Below are positions 1 to 9,135 of a DNA stretch of 51,248 nt, one piece after another. Under the pieces are notes generated by a model. That model had not been told where the DNA came from. It ran no database searches and worked only from the letters and a program-made list of their open reading frames with translations. Source of the DNA: an uncultured Clostridia bacterium. Lineage in GTDB: Bacteria > Bacillota > Clostridia > TANB77 > CAG-465. The translations under genes and the position numbers were made by a program. The stretch is from contig CANQPW010000007.1 in the NCBI GenBank assembly GCA_947625855.1, positions 1 through 51,248 on the forward strand. Direction: 5' to 3'. Every line of letters starts with the position of its first letter. Positions within the stretch are counted from its first letter, which is position 1.

Positions 1-96
1 ATAATATTCCTTGTAGCAGTTATTGGAATAGTTGTTGGAGTAATGTTTATTAATAAAAAGAAGAAAGAAACAAAAAATTCTTCAAATAAAAAATAA
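1..96 (+). CDS. C-terminal end of a small membrane protein (partial, YajC-like position)
   Basis: Open frame from base 1: IIFLVAVIGIVVGVMFINKKKKETKNSSNKK*; one TM then a basic tail. Confidence 0.5.
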   Translation: MIFLVAVIGIVVGVMFINKKKKETKNSSNKK

Positions 97-102
97 ACAG
101 TA

Positions 103-132
103 AGAGCAAGATGAAATATTCTTGCTCTCTTT
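103..132 (+). terminator. Rho-independent terminator
   Basis: AGAGCAAG...CTTGCTCT followed by a T-rich stretch. Confidence 0.6.
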
Positions 133-227
133 ATGCCTAATTTTAAGTTTGATAATTAAAAAAATAGCTTAATTGAATAAAAATAATTGTATATTCATAG
201 ATTGATAGTAGAAAGAAGGTATGGAAT

Positions 228-587
228 ATGGAAAAATTTAAAAGATATGGAATAAGCTTAATTATATCTTTTGTTATAGCAGCAGTTTTTTTGACTATTT
301 CTGCAACTATTTTTGCATATACTAATATAAATGATAGATATTTAGACTCGTTTGTTTTTGGTACAGTTATGATATCAGTTTTAATAGGAGCAATAATTCT
401 TGCAAAAAAAATAAAAGAAAAAGGAATTATATATGGCGGTATATATGGCTTATTATTTTGTTTGATTATTTACTTCATTACTTGTATGGAGTATACAGGA
501 TTTTTCATTTCAAATACACTTTTTGCATATCTTGCAATAAGTTTTTTATCTGGAGTAGTAGGCGGTATTATAGGTGTTAACATATAG
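228..587 (+). CDS. TIGR04086-like small membrane protein
   Basis: 119 aa, four predicted TMs, glycine-rich C-terminal helix; upstream of spoIVB. Confidence 0.55.
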   Translation: MEKFKRYGISLIISFVIAAVFLTISATIFAYTNINDRYLDSFVFGTVMISVLIGAIILAKKIKEKGIIYGGIYGLLFCLIIYFITCMEYTGFFISNTLFAYLAISFLSGVVGGIIGVNI

Positions 588-599
588 GAAAGGTTTAAT

Positions 600-1670
600 A
601 TGATAGGAGTATTAAAAAAGATAAGTGAAAGTATAAAAAATTCAGAAAATAAAAAAAGGATTATTTCTTTTGTTTTTGTAGTATTTTTATTAGTGTTATA
701 TTTTGCTCTTAATTATTCTAAACTAATAGCAGTATATAGTCTTCAAAGTAAAATAGAAGTTGAAACTAAGAATATGAAATTTTTAATTGGTGGTGAAGCT
801 GTTGGAGTAAAACTTTTAGCAACAGGTGTTTTAGTTATGGGAATAGATAGAGAAGATACTAATTTAAAAGTAGGAGATATTATTTTAAGTGTTGATGGGA
901 AAAAAGTAGAATCAAATCTAGAATTACAAAAAATAACAAAAGATTCTAATGGTAAGGAATTGGAACTTAAAATAACAAGAGATGGAAAAGAATTTTATAC
1001 TAAGATTACTCCTAAAAAAGGTGAATTAACAGAAGAGTATAAACTAGGACTATGGGTAAAAGATAGTAGTGCTGGTGTAGGAACAATTACTTTTTATGAA
1101 GAAAATAGTAATAGATTTGCAGCTTTAGGTCATGGTGTTACAGAAACAAAGGAAAATTATATTCTGCCTATAACATCAGGTGGTATTACTAAAACAGATA
1201 TATATTCTGTAAAAAAAGGTGTTTCCAAATCACCTGGAGAATTAAAAGGGACTATAACTCAAGAAATCATTGGTGAAATTTATGGTAATACTGATAAGGG
1301 AATATATGGTAATATATTAGATAAAGATTTAATAAAAAATAAACAAGAAGTTGAAATTGCAAGCAAAACAGAAATAAAAGAGGGAGATGCAACTATATTT
1401 TGTACTCTTGATGATAATGTTGTAAAAGAATATAAAATAAAAATTGAAAAAGTAATATTAACCTCAAGTGGTAATAAAAATATGACGATAAAAATAGTTG
1501 ATGAAGCTTTACTTGAAAAAACTGGTGGTATTATACAAGGTATGAGTGGTTCACCAATTGTGCAAGATGGAAAATTAATTGGTGCTGTAACACATGTATT
1601 TTTAAATGATCCAACAAAAGGATATGGTGTTTTTATTGAAAATATGATTGAAGATATGTGTAATATATAA
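600..1670 (+). CDS. spoIVB: SpoIVB peptidase (PDZ + S55)
   Basis: N-terminal TM, PDZ-like region (GVLVMGIDREDTNLKVGDIILSVDGKKV), ALGHG and GMSGSPIVQDGKLIGAVTHVFLNDPTKGYGVFIENM motifs. Confidence 0.93.
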   Translation: MIGVLKKISESIKNSENKKRIISFVFVVFLLVLYFALNYSKLIAVYSLQSKIEVETKNMKFLIGGEAVGVKLLATGVLVMGIDREDTNLKVGDIILSVDGKKVESNLELQKITKDSNGKELELKITRDGKEFYTKITPKKGELTEEYKLGLWVKDSSAGVGTITFYEENSNRFAALGHGVTETKENYILPITSGGITKTDIYSVKKGVSKSPGELKGTITQEIIGEIYGNTDKGIYGNILDKDLIKNKQEVEIASKTEIKEGDATIFCTLDDNVVKEYKIKIEKVILTSSGNKNMTIKIVDEALLEKTGGIIQGMSGSPIVQDGKLIGAVTHVFLNDPTKGYGVFIENMIEDMCNI

Positions 1671-1781
1671 AATTTTACTAACTTATTACATTTGTTTTTT
1701 TTCTTGACTTTTAATGTATAATGATATAAAATATAATCGCAAATAAAAAATATTTGTTTTGAGTATTAAGGAGGATTTTTT

Positions 1782-2321
1782 ATGGAGTTAAAAGGATCAA
1801 AGACAGAAGCAAATTTACGTACAGCTTTTGCAGGAGAATCACAAGCAAGAAATAAATATACATATTATGCTTCAAAAGCAAAAAAAGAAGGATATGAACA
1901 AATAGCTGCTATATTTACAGAAACAGCAGATAATGAAAAAGAACATGCAAAAATGTGGTTTAAATTGTTAAATGGTGGTGATATACCAACTACTACACAA
2001 AATTTAAAAGATGCTGCAGAAGGTGAAAATTATGAATGGACTGATATGTATGCAGGTTTTGCTAAAACAGCAAAAGAAGAAGGATTTGATAGAATTGCAT
2101 ATTTATTTGATGCAGTAGGAAAAATAGAAAAAGAACATGAAGAAAGATATAAAAAATTACTTTCAAATGTTGAAGATGGAAAAGTATTTGAATGTGGAGA
2201 AATTAAAATATGGAAATGTAGAAATTGTGGTCATATACACGTTGCTACAAGTGCTCCAGAAATATGTCCAGTATGCTCTCATCCACAAAGTTATTTTGAA
2301 ATAAAAGCAGAAAATTATTAA
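1782..2321 (+). CDS. rbr: Rubrerythrin
   Basis: Ferritin-like diiron domain ([26 protein letters not shown]) and C-terminal rubredoxin-like CRNCGHIH...CPVCSHP. Confidence 0.95.
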   Translation: MELKGSKTEANLRTAFAGESQARNKYTYYASKAKKEGYEQIAAIFTETADNEKEHAKMWFKLLNGGDIPTTTQNLKDAAEGENYEWTDMYAGFAKTAKEEGFDRIAYLFDAVGKIEKEHEERYKKLLSNVEDGKVFECGEIKIWKCRNCGHIHVATSAPEICPVCSHPQSYFEIKAENY

Positions 2322-2325
2322 TTAA

Positions 2326-2355
2326 AAGGTCAAACATATTGTTTGGCTTTTAAAT
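2326..2355 (+). terminator. Imperfect hairpin with T-run between rubrerythrin and superoxide reductase
   Basis: AAAAGGTCAAACA-TAT-TGTTTGGCTTTT. Confidence 0.4.
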
Positions 2356-2371
2356 TTAGGAGGTAGGATTT

Positions 2372-2755
2372 ATGTTAAACATAAAATTTTATTATTGTAA
2401 AAAATGTGATAATATAATTGAAGTAACTAATTCAAAAAATAAAGATGTAAAGCTAGGTAAAGAAGAATTACAAGAACTTATTCCAAATACTGTGGATGCA
2501 ACAGTAGAAAAGCATGTTCCAAGTGTAAAACTTGAAAATAATAAACTTATTGTAGATGTAGGTAGTATACCACATCCTATGAGTGAGGAACATTTAATTA
2601 AAGCAATATATGTCGTTTGTGATAATGATACAATATATAGAAAATATTTAACATCAGAAGACAAACCAGTATTTGAAATAGATGGTTTTAACGCAAAGCA
2701 TTTTGATGTATATTCATTTTGTAATTTACATGGATTATGGAAAAAGAGTATATAG
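2372..2755 (+). CDS. Desulfoferrodoxin-family superoxide reductase
   Basis: SOR iron-site motifs EKHVP, HPM, EEH and CNLHGLW; N-terminal CKKC; strong SD GGAGG. Confidence 0.85.
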   Translation: MLNIKFYYCKKCDNIIEVTNSKNKDVKLGKEELQELIPNTVDATVEKHVPSVKLENNKLIVDVGSIPHPMSEEHLIKAIYVVCDNDTIYRKYLTSEDKPVFEIDGFNAKHFDVYSFCNLHGLWKKSI

Positions 2756-2761
2756 TTTTTT

Positions 2762-2785
2762 AGCAAGAGAAATCTTGCTTTTTTG
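2762..2785 (+). terminator. Rho-independent terminator
   Basis: AGCAAGA-GAAA-TCTTGCT-TTTTT. Confidence 0.75.
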
Positions 2786-2814
2786 TTGCACTTTTATGTA
2801 AAATATTGTATAAT
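2786..2814 (+). promoter_or_regulatory. SigA-type promoter
   Basis: TTGCAC - 17 nt - TATAAT. Confidence 0.6.
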
Positions 2815-2840
2815 AATATATGTATTATTTTGGAGGAGTT

Positions 2841-3707
2841 ATGGAATTAGAAAAAATATTTAATTATATAATAACAAATTTCGAAGGAATAAAATTTCAA
2901 AATGTTTTACTAAATAAAAAAGAAAATAAAAATATAGAAAAAATATGTGAAGAAAGACAAAAAATAATAGATGGAATATCTGATAAAGAATATAACAAAC
3001 TTATAGAAATGTTATCTAAAAACTTTATGGAGCAGTTTATAAAAGGAGATAGTAAAGCAAAATTTGCAAAACATGATTGTGAACATTTACTAACAATTTA
3101 TGAAAGTTTAATAATGGATATATCAAATGAAGAATTAAATGATATAGATATTATAAAAGCTCATGTTGATAGAATAAAAAAATTTATAACACATATGGGT
3201 GAAGATAATTGTGGCTGTGAACATAATCATCATGAGATACTATCATATAGTCCAGCTTTTATTCTTGATATTTTAGGTGCAGATGAAAATTCTATAAAAG
3301 GCAAAGTATTAGATATAGGATGTAGAAAAAATGCAGATTTAGTTAAATATTTAAGAAGTAAAAATATTGATGCTTATGGTATAGATATTAATGTTGATGA
3401 AAATGAATATTTAGAAAATGAAGATTGGTTACAAAAAGATTTTGGAGATTTAGAATATGACATGATTTTTTCAAATATAGCATTTACAAAGCATTTTCTA
3501 CTAAATCATTTAAGTGATGGAGATGAATATATAGATTATGCCAATACTTATATGAAAATTTTAAATTCTCTAAAGGTTGGTGGTACTTTTCATTATGCTC
3601 CAGCTCTTGATTTTATTGAAGAATTGTTACCAGAAGATAAGTTCTTTGTTATGAATGAATTTATTGATGATAATAATATGAGAACAGTAGTAAAAAGAAT
3701 AAAATAA
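2841..3707 (+). CDS. Class I SAM-dependent methyltransferase-like protein
   Basis: Motif GKVLDIGCRKNADLVKYLRSKNIDAYGIDIN. Start revised from 2820 to ATG 2841, which follows GGAGG. Confidence 0.6.
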   Translation: MELEKIFNYIITNFEGIKFQNVLLNKKENKNIEKICEERQKIIDGISDKEYNKLIEMLSKNFMEQFIKGDSKAKFAKHDCEHLLTIYESLIMDISNEELNDIDIIKAHVDRIKKFITHMGEDNCGCEHNHHEILSYSPAFILDILGADENSIKGKVLDIGCRKNADLVKYLRSKNIDAYGIDINVDENEYLENEDWLQKDFGDLEYDMIFSNIAFTKHFLLNHLSDGDEYIDYANTYMKILNSLKVGGTFHYAPALDFIEELLPEDKFFVMNEFIDDNNMRTVVKRIK

Positions 3708-3720
3708 TAAAAAATAAAAC

Positions 3721-3769
3721 ATACTCAATGAGAAAAAATAAAAAATGTTTTTTCATTGAGTATATTTTT
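3721..3769 (+). terminator. Rho-independent terminator
   Basis: ATACTCAATGA...TCATTGAGTAT followed by ATTTTT. Confidence 0.7.
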
Positions 3770-3822
3770 GGCATATAATATTGTTAAAAGGGAGTTAAAA
3801 AAGTAAAAATTTTAAAAAGGTA

Positions 3823-3852
3823 TTGACTAATATTAGGTATTTATGGTATAAT
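3823..3852 (+). promoter_or_regulatory. Promoter of the MqsR-like/MqsA-Panacea operon
   Basis: TTGACT (3823-3828) - 18 nt - TATAAT (3847-3852). Confidence 0.7.
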
Positions 3853-3858
3853 AAAAGT

Positions 3859-3874
3859 GCCATCAAAAAATGGC
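3859..3874. promoter_or_regulatory. Palindromic operator candidate at the TA operon transcription start
   Basis: GCCAT-CAAAAA-ATGGC perfect inverted repeat 6 nt downstream of the -10. Confidence 0.45.
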
Positions 3875-3897
3875 GTTCAAAGAGAGGATTACATTTG

Positions 3898-4254
3898 ATG
3901 AATACAATAGGAGATAAAATTAAAATTCAAAATTTACTGAAAATTAAAAGAATTGTAGACGCTGATGTTAACGGAAATAAATTTGTTATTATTAGAACTA
4001 GAAAAAATTTAGATTTTATGAGAAAATATAGTTTAAATAATGATGATATTAAAGATATCATAAGGGGACTCTCAGTAGAGGATTGTTTTAAGGGACCAGA
4101 AGAAGACAGAAATCCAGAATACGAGGGATGGATATTTAAGTTTGATCCTTTGTTCGAAGACACTAAGCTTTATATTAAGATTAGGGTAGAGAGCACAGAA
4201 AAATCAATTTGTTTGTCAGTACATGAATTTGGTAAATATGATGAGGTGAATTAA
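3898..4254 (+). CDS. MqsR-family-like toxin (putative mRNA interferase)
   Basis: LKIKRIVDADV...DDIKDIIRGLSVEDCFKGPEEDRNPEYEGWIFKFDPLFEDTKLYIKIRVE...ICLSVHEF resembles the MqsR fold. Track start 3823 lies on the promoter -35; ATG 3898 follows AGAGAGGA. Confidence 0.7.
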   Translation: MNTIGDKIKIQNLLKIKRIVDADVNGNKFVIIRTRKNLDFMRKYSLNNDDIKDIIRGLSVEDCFKGPEEDRNPEYEGWIFKFDPLFEDTKLYIKIRVESTEKSICLSVHEFGKYDEVN

Positions 4255-4255
4255 A

Positions 4256-5278
4256 GTGAAAGTATATTGTCCATATTGTAGAAAAGAAGTAGATTATAAA
4301 GTTGAAAAAAGAGATTTAAAAGAGTTTAGAGGAATAGAAATAAATACATATGAAAATGTAGCTATGTGTAAAGATTGTCATCATGATTTATATGTAGATG
4401 AAATTGAAAGAAAGAATAATGAAAGAATATATGAATTGTATAGAGAAAAAGCAAATATAATTAAAGCACAAGATATAATTAATTTAAGAGAAAAATATGG
4501 TATATCACAAAGAGAACTTACTGCTATTTTAGGATTTGGAAAGATGACAATTAATAGATATGAAAGAGGAGGAGTACCAACAAAATCACAAAGTGATTAT
4601 ATAAAGTTATTAATAGATGATGATAATAAGTTTGTAGAAAAAGTAAAAGAAGCATATAAAAATGGAAATATTAATGATAAAACATATGAAAAAATAGTAT
4701 CAAAAAAATTAAAAAAAGATATAGGCAGAGATGATATTCAAAATATGTATAGAAAAGTAATAAATGATTCTTTACAATCAAAAGCAAATATATTTAATGG
4801 ATATAAAGAATTTGATTTGGAATTGGTAGAAAATATTATATCTTATATTTCTAGTAAAGTTAATAACTTAACAATTACAAGTCTTAACAAATATTTATGG
4901 TTTATAGATATATTATCATTTAATCAAAGAGGTATTTCAATTACTGGATTAACATATCAAAAACAACAATATGGTCCGACAATAATAGATCAAAGATACA
5001 AAGAACTTTCTTTATTAGATGATAAATATGTAAGAAATGATTATGAAGATGAAAGTGGAACAAAGACAATTATAGCAAGTAATAAAAATTTTGATTTAAG
5101 CAAATTAAAAGATAGTGAAATTAAAATAATAAATAAAATAATCAAACTATTAAAGAATAAAAATGTAACTGATATTTCTAATTTGTCACATCAAGAAGAA
5201 GGATGGAAAAAAACTAAAAAATTTGATGAAATATCTTTTGAATATGCTATGAATCTAAATATAATTAATAATATATAG
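4256..5278 (+). CDS. MqsA/YgiT-type zinc finger + HTH antitoxin with C-terminal Panacea (DUF4065/SocA-like) domain
   Basis: CPYCRKEV...CKDCHHD zinc finger; LREKYGISQRELTAILGFGKMTINRYERG HTH; C-terminal ITSLNKYLWFIDILSFNQRGISITGLTYQKQQYGPTI Panacea-like; one base after the toxin stop. Confidence 0.75.
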   Translation: MKVYCPYCRKEVDYKVEKRDLKEFRGIEINTYENVAMCKDCHHDLYVDEIERKNNERIYELYREKANIIKAQDIINLREKYGISQRELTAILGFGKMTINRYERGGVPTKSQSDYIKLLIDDDNKFVEKVKEAYKNGNINDKTYEKIVSKKLKKDIGRDDIQNMYRKVINDSLQSKANIFNGYKEFDLELVENIISYISSKVNNLTITSLNKYLWFIDILSFNQRGISITGLTYQKQQYGPTIIDQRYKELSLLDDKYVRNDYEDESGTKTIIASNKNFDLSKLKDSEIKIINKIIKLLKNKNVTDISNLSHQEEGWKKTKKFDEISFEYAMNLNIINNI

Positions 5279-5448
5279 TATTTAGGAGGATTATTAATAA
5301 TGGGAAAGATATAATGAAAGTAATGGAAATAAAAAAGAAGAAGAATTAAATAAAAAAATATAAAAACTAAATTTTATAAAAAGCATTACTTTGTCTAATT
5401 AATTTTTTTGATTTTAATACCTATTTTTATTTGCTAATTTAAATTAGT

Positions 5449-5477
5449 TTGACATTACAATATAAATGTGATAGTAT
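5449..5477 (+). promoter_or_regulatory. SigA-type promoter of the manC operon
   Basis: TTGACA - 17 nt - TAGTAT. Confidence 0.65.
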
Positions 5478-5508
5478 TTACTTATTGAAAAAGAGGGAAA
5501 GAATAAAT

Positions 5509-6585
5509 ATGAAAAATGTAGCAATTATTATGGCTGGAGGAAAAGGTGAAAGATTTTGGCCAATGAGTAGAAATAATATGCCAAAACAATTTTTAACTCT
5601 TGCAGATTCAAAACTTAGTATGATACAACTTACTGTAAATAGAATATCTCAAATAGTAAATGAAAATGATATTTTTATTGTAACAAGTAAAAGTTATAAA
5701 GATTTAGTATATGAACAACTACCAAATATAAAGAGAGAAAATATATTATTTGAACCACAAAGAAAAAATACAGCACCATGTATTGGGTTTGCAACTGCTG
5801 TTATTAAAAAAAGATATTCTGATGCAAATATTATAGTTCTTGCATCAGATAGTGTAATAACTAATCAACAACTATTTGTAAATTCTATTGAGCTTGCATT
5901 AAGATATGCTCAGAAACAAAACATTATAACACTTGGAATTGTACCAAGTTATATTGAAACAGGATATGGTTATATAGAGCTTGGAGAGAAAAATGACAAG
6001 TATGAACCAATATATAAAGTAAATAAATTTGTTGAAAAGCCAGATTATGAAAAGGCAAGACAATATTTTATTTCTGGAAATTATTTATGGAATAGTGGAA
6101 TGTTTATTTCTAAAAATTCTGTTATGTATGATGGAATAAAAAAGTATATGCCAGAATTATTTGAGAGTATTCAAAGAATATATAATAGTGTAGATAAAGA
6201 TGATTTTTCTGACGTAGTAGAAAGAGAATTTAAAAATATAAAATCAGAGTCCATAGATTATGGATTAATGGAAAAATATCCAAATATGTGTGTAATACCT
6301 GGAAATTTTGGATGGGATGATGTAGGAAACTGGCTTGCAGTAGAAAGATTAAATAGAATTGATAAAAATAAAAATGTTATTGATGGAAATATTGTATCTG
6401 TTGATTCTTTTAATAATATAATAATCAATAAAACAGATAAATTAGTTGCAACATCAGGAGTAGAGAATATGGTTATAGTAAACACAGAAGATGCTTTACT
6501 TGTAATTCCAAAGGATTCTACCAAAGATATGAAAAAGTTAATAAAAGAAATAGAAAATAATAGTAGTAATAAAAGATATTTATAG
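5509..6585 (+). CDS. manC: Mannose-1-phosphate guanylyltransferase
   Basis: MKNVAIIMAGGKGERFWPMSRNNMPKQFL; FVEKPD; GNFGWDDVGNW. Track start 5449 is the promoter -35; ATG 5509 preferred. Confidence 0.9.
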   Translation: MKNVAIIMAGGKGERFWPMSRNNMPKQFLTLADSKLSMIQLTVNRISQIVNENDIFIVTSKSYKDLVYEQLPNIKRENILFEPQRKNTAPCIGFATAVIKKRYSDANIIVLASDSVITNQQLFVNSIELALRYAQKQNIITLGIVPSYIETGYGYIELGEKNDKYEPIYKVNKFVEKPDYEKARQYFISGNYLWNSGMFISKNSVMYDGIKKYMPELFESIQRIYNSVDKDDFSDVVEREFKNIKSESIDYGLMEKYPNMCVIPGNFGWDDVGNWLAVERLNRIDKNKNVIDGNIVSVDSFNNIIINKTDKLVATSGVENMVIVNTEDALLVIPKDSTKDMKKLIKEIENNSSNKRYL

Positions 6586-6595
6586 GAGGTAAATT

Positions 6596-7798
6596 ATGAA
6601 GATATGTTATGTATTGCCACACTTTTATCCACATGTTGGAGGGGCAGAGCAAGCTTTTTTAGATCTAATTGAAGAATTGGTAAAAAAAGAAGATGTAGAA
6701 GTAAGAGTTATAACAAGTGCATCAGGTGGTGTAAAAGGTAATCAAAAATATAAAGGTATAGACATATATTATTATGATTGGAAGATGTTGTTTGGGCATC
6801 CAATAGTAAAGAAAAAAGATATAAAACAACATATAGAATGGGCAGATTTAGTACACGCAGCAGTATATAGCCCTGTAAGAAGTACCTGTAAACTTGCAAG
6901 AAAATTAAAAAAACCAGTTATTGTTACTGCTCATGAAGTTTTAGGTAAAAGATGGTTTATAGTTGAAAAGAATAAAATAAAAGCATTAATATTTTATATA
7001 TATGAAAATTATGTAATAAAAGCTAAATGTAATTATTTTCATACACCATCTTGTGCAACAAAAGCAGATTTAGAAAAATACAATAAGAAAGCAAATATTG
7101 AAAACATATATTGGATAGTAGATGAAAATATGCCAAAAGTTAATGTAGATAAGGAAAAGTTTAAAGAGTACTTTAATTTAAGAGATAAAGATAAGGTATT
7201 TTTAAATTATGGTAGACCTGGTAAAACTAAAGGTGTATTTGTATATCTTGATGCCATTGAAAAAACAATAAAAAGTTTAAAACCAAAAGAGATGAGAAAT
7301 ATTAAATTTTGCTTTATAATGGCAAAAGATCCAGCACCAGAAAGAGAAAAATTCTTAAAGCAAGTAAAAGAACATAAACTATCAAAATATGTAATTGTAA
7401 AAGAGTCTGTTGATAGAGCAGATTTACAAAATTATGTTATGTGTGCAGATTATATTGTTGTTCCATCAATAACAGAAGGCTTTGGACTTACTGCAATAGA
7501 AAGTTGTAATATGGGTAAAAAGCTAATACATAGTTCTGGTGGTTCACTTCCAGAAGTTACATTTGGAGAAGTAATACAATTTGAAAACAAAAATAGTGAT
7601 GATTTAAGTGATAAATTATCAAAAGTAATAAAGAAAGAAATAAAATTCGAGAAAAAAGAAAGAAAAGATTTCTCAAAAGAAAATATAACTAGACAAGTAA
7701 TGAATTTGTATAATAAATTATTAAATAATGAAGAAGTTGTAGAAAAAAAGAAGGAAAATAAAGAAAATAAAGAAAATAAAGAAAAAAAGCGGACTTAA
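6596..7798 (+). CDS. Glycosyltransferase family 4-like protein
   Basis: HFYPHVGGAEQAFLDL; YIVVPSITEGFGLTAIESCNMGKKLI; C-terminal KENKENKEN repeat. Confidence 0.85.
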   Translation: MKICYVLPHFYPHVGGAEQAFLDLIEELVKKEDVEVRVITSASGGVKGNQKYKGIDIYYYDWKMLFGHPIVKKKDIKQHIEWADLVHAAVYSPVRSTCKLARKLKKPVIVTAHEVLGKRWFIVEKNKIKALIFYIYENYVIKAKCNYFHTPSCATKADLEKYNKKANIENIYWIVDENMPKVNVDKEKFKEYFNLRDKDKVFLNYGRPGKTKGVFVYLDAIEKTIKSLKPKEMRNIKFCFIMAKDPAPEREKFLKQVKEHKLSKYVIVKESVDRADLQNYVMCADYIVVPSITEGFGLTAIESCNMGKKLIHSSGGSLPEVTFGEVIQFENKNSDDLSDKLSKVIKKEIKFEKKERKDFSKENITRQVMNLYNKLLNNEEVVEKKKENKENKENKEKKRT

Positions 7799-7808
7799 GG
7801 CAAGAATA

Positions 7809-9059
7809 ATGGATTTTAGTATGAAACATGCAAAAACCATTATGAAGTTTGTTCCATCGTTTATAATTAAATTTGTCGAAAATATAGTAGTAAATAAAAA
7901 TGGACATAAGTTTGATAGAGTAACAGAATTTGATAAAAATCTTAAGAATGGAGTAAATTTTGTAGGATATTTAAAAGCACAATCAGGACTTGGACAAGGT
8001 TCAAGATTATTACTTAAAGCTGTCGAAAAAACTAAATATAAATTTTCTGCAATAGATGTAAAATATGGAGATAATAAGTCATATGATGACAAAGAATTTG
8101 ATGATGTTTTATCAAAAGAATTTCCATATAATATAAATTTATATCATATACAACCATACATAAATTTTGAAAATATGATAGATCAAATAAATATTGAAAA
8201 TTTAAAAGGTAGATATAATATTGGATATTTTACATATGAACTTGAAGATATACCAAAAGAATGGACTAGTACATTTAAGTATGTAAATGAAATATGGACA
8301 CCATCTAACTTTGTTACAAATGCCTTTAAAAAGTTATCTCCTGTACCAGTATATACAATGCCTTATGGAATTGAAACCAAAAAAGATGAAAAACTAACAC
8401 GTAAACATTTTGATATACCAGAAGATAAATTTACTTTCTTATGTTTATATGACCCACAAAGCTCAACTGAAAGAAAAAATCCACAAGCGGTTATAAGGGC
8501 ATATAAAGAGGCTTTTAAAAATAATGATAAAAATGTATTTTTAGTAATAAAAATGAATAAAGGAAGTCAAGAAGATGTAGATGCACTAAAATCTGAACTT
8601 GAAGGACTAAAAAATTATAAAATTATGACAGAATCACTACCTCATAATGAACTTTATAGTTTAATTTCCTTATGTGATGTATATGTATCTTTACATAGAA
8701 GTGAAGGCTTTGGACTTGTAATGGCAGAAGCTATGTCACTTGGTACAGTATGTATTGCAACAAATTATTCTGCAAATTTAGATTTTATGAATAATGATAA
8801 TTCTTGTCTTGTAGATTGCAAGCTAGTAAAAACAGGTTTAAAAAATCACTATTCATATAGAAAAGATGATTTATGGGCAGAACCTGATGAAAAACAAGCA
8901 AGTGAGTATATGAAAAAATTATATAAAGATAAAAAGTTGTATAATAAACTAAAAGAAAACGCTAAAAAATATATTGAAGATGAATTATCATTTGAAAAAG
9001 TTGCAAATATGGTAGAAAAAAGATTAGATGAAATTGTAAAAGAAAATGAACTTAAGTAA
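7809..9059 (+). CDS. Glycosyltransferase (GT4-like)
   Basis: DVYVSLHRSEGFGLVMAEAMSLGTVCIATNYSAN. Confidence 0.85.
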   Translation: MDFSMKHAKTIMKFVPSFIIKFVENIVVNKNGHKFDRVTEFDKNLKNGVNFVGYLKAQSGLGQGSRLLLKAVEKTKYKFSAIDVKYGDNKSYDDKEFDDVLSKEFPYNINLYHIQPYINFENMIDQINIENLKGRYNIGYFTYELEDIPKEWTSTFKYVNEIWTPSNFVTNAFKKLSPVPVYTMPYGIETKKDEKLTRKHFDIPEDKFTFLCLYDPQSSTERKNPQAVIRAYKEAFKNNDKNVFLVIKMNKGSQEDVDALKSELEGLKNYKIMTESLPHNELYSLISLCDVYVSLHRSEGFGLVMAEAMSLGTVCIATNYSANLDFMNNDNSCLVDCKLVKTGLKNHYSYRKDDLWAEPDEKQASEYMKKLYKDKKLYNKLKENAKKYIEDELSFEKVANMVEKRLDEIVKENELK

Positions 9060-9065
9060 ATTAAT

Positions 9066-9094
9066 AAAAAGGGTAGGGTAACTACCTTTTTTTC
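9066..9094 (+). terminator. Rho-independent terminator
   Basis: AAAAAGGGTAG-GGTAA-CTACCTTTTTTT. Confidence 0.65.
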
Positions 9095-9135
9095 TTAAAA
9101 TAAATTATAATAATTAGTATTAGAGGAGAGGTTAT

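Noticed and set aside
3823-3897. N-terminal 25 residues of the track ORF at 3823
   Set aside because: The sequence contains the promoter -35 and -10 and the operator palindrome; the real start is most likely ATG 3898.
5449-5508. First 20 residues of the ManC track ORF
   Set aside because: Begins at the TTGACA -35 box and spans the -10; MKNVAIIMAGGKGERFWP from ATG 5509 is the canonical N-terminus.
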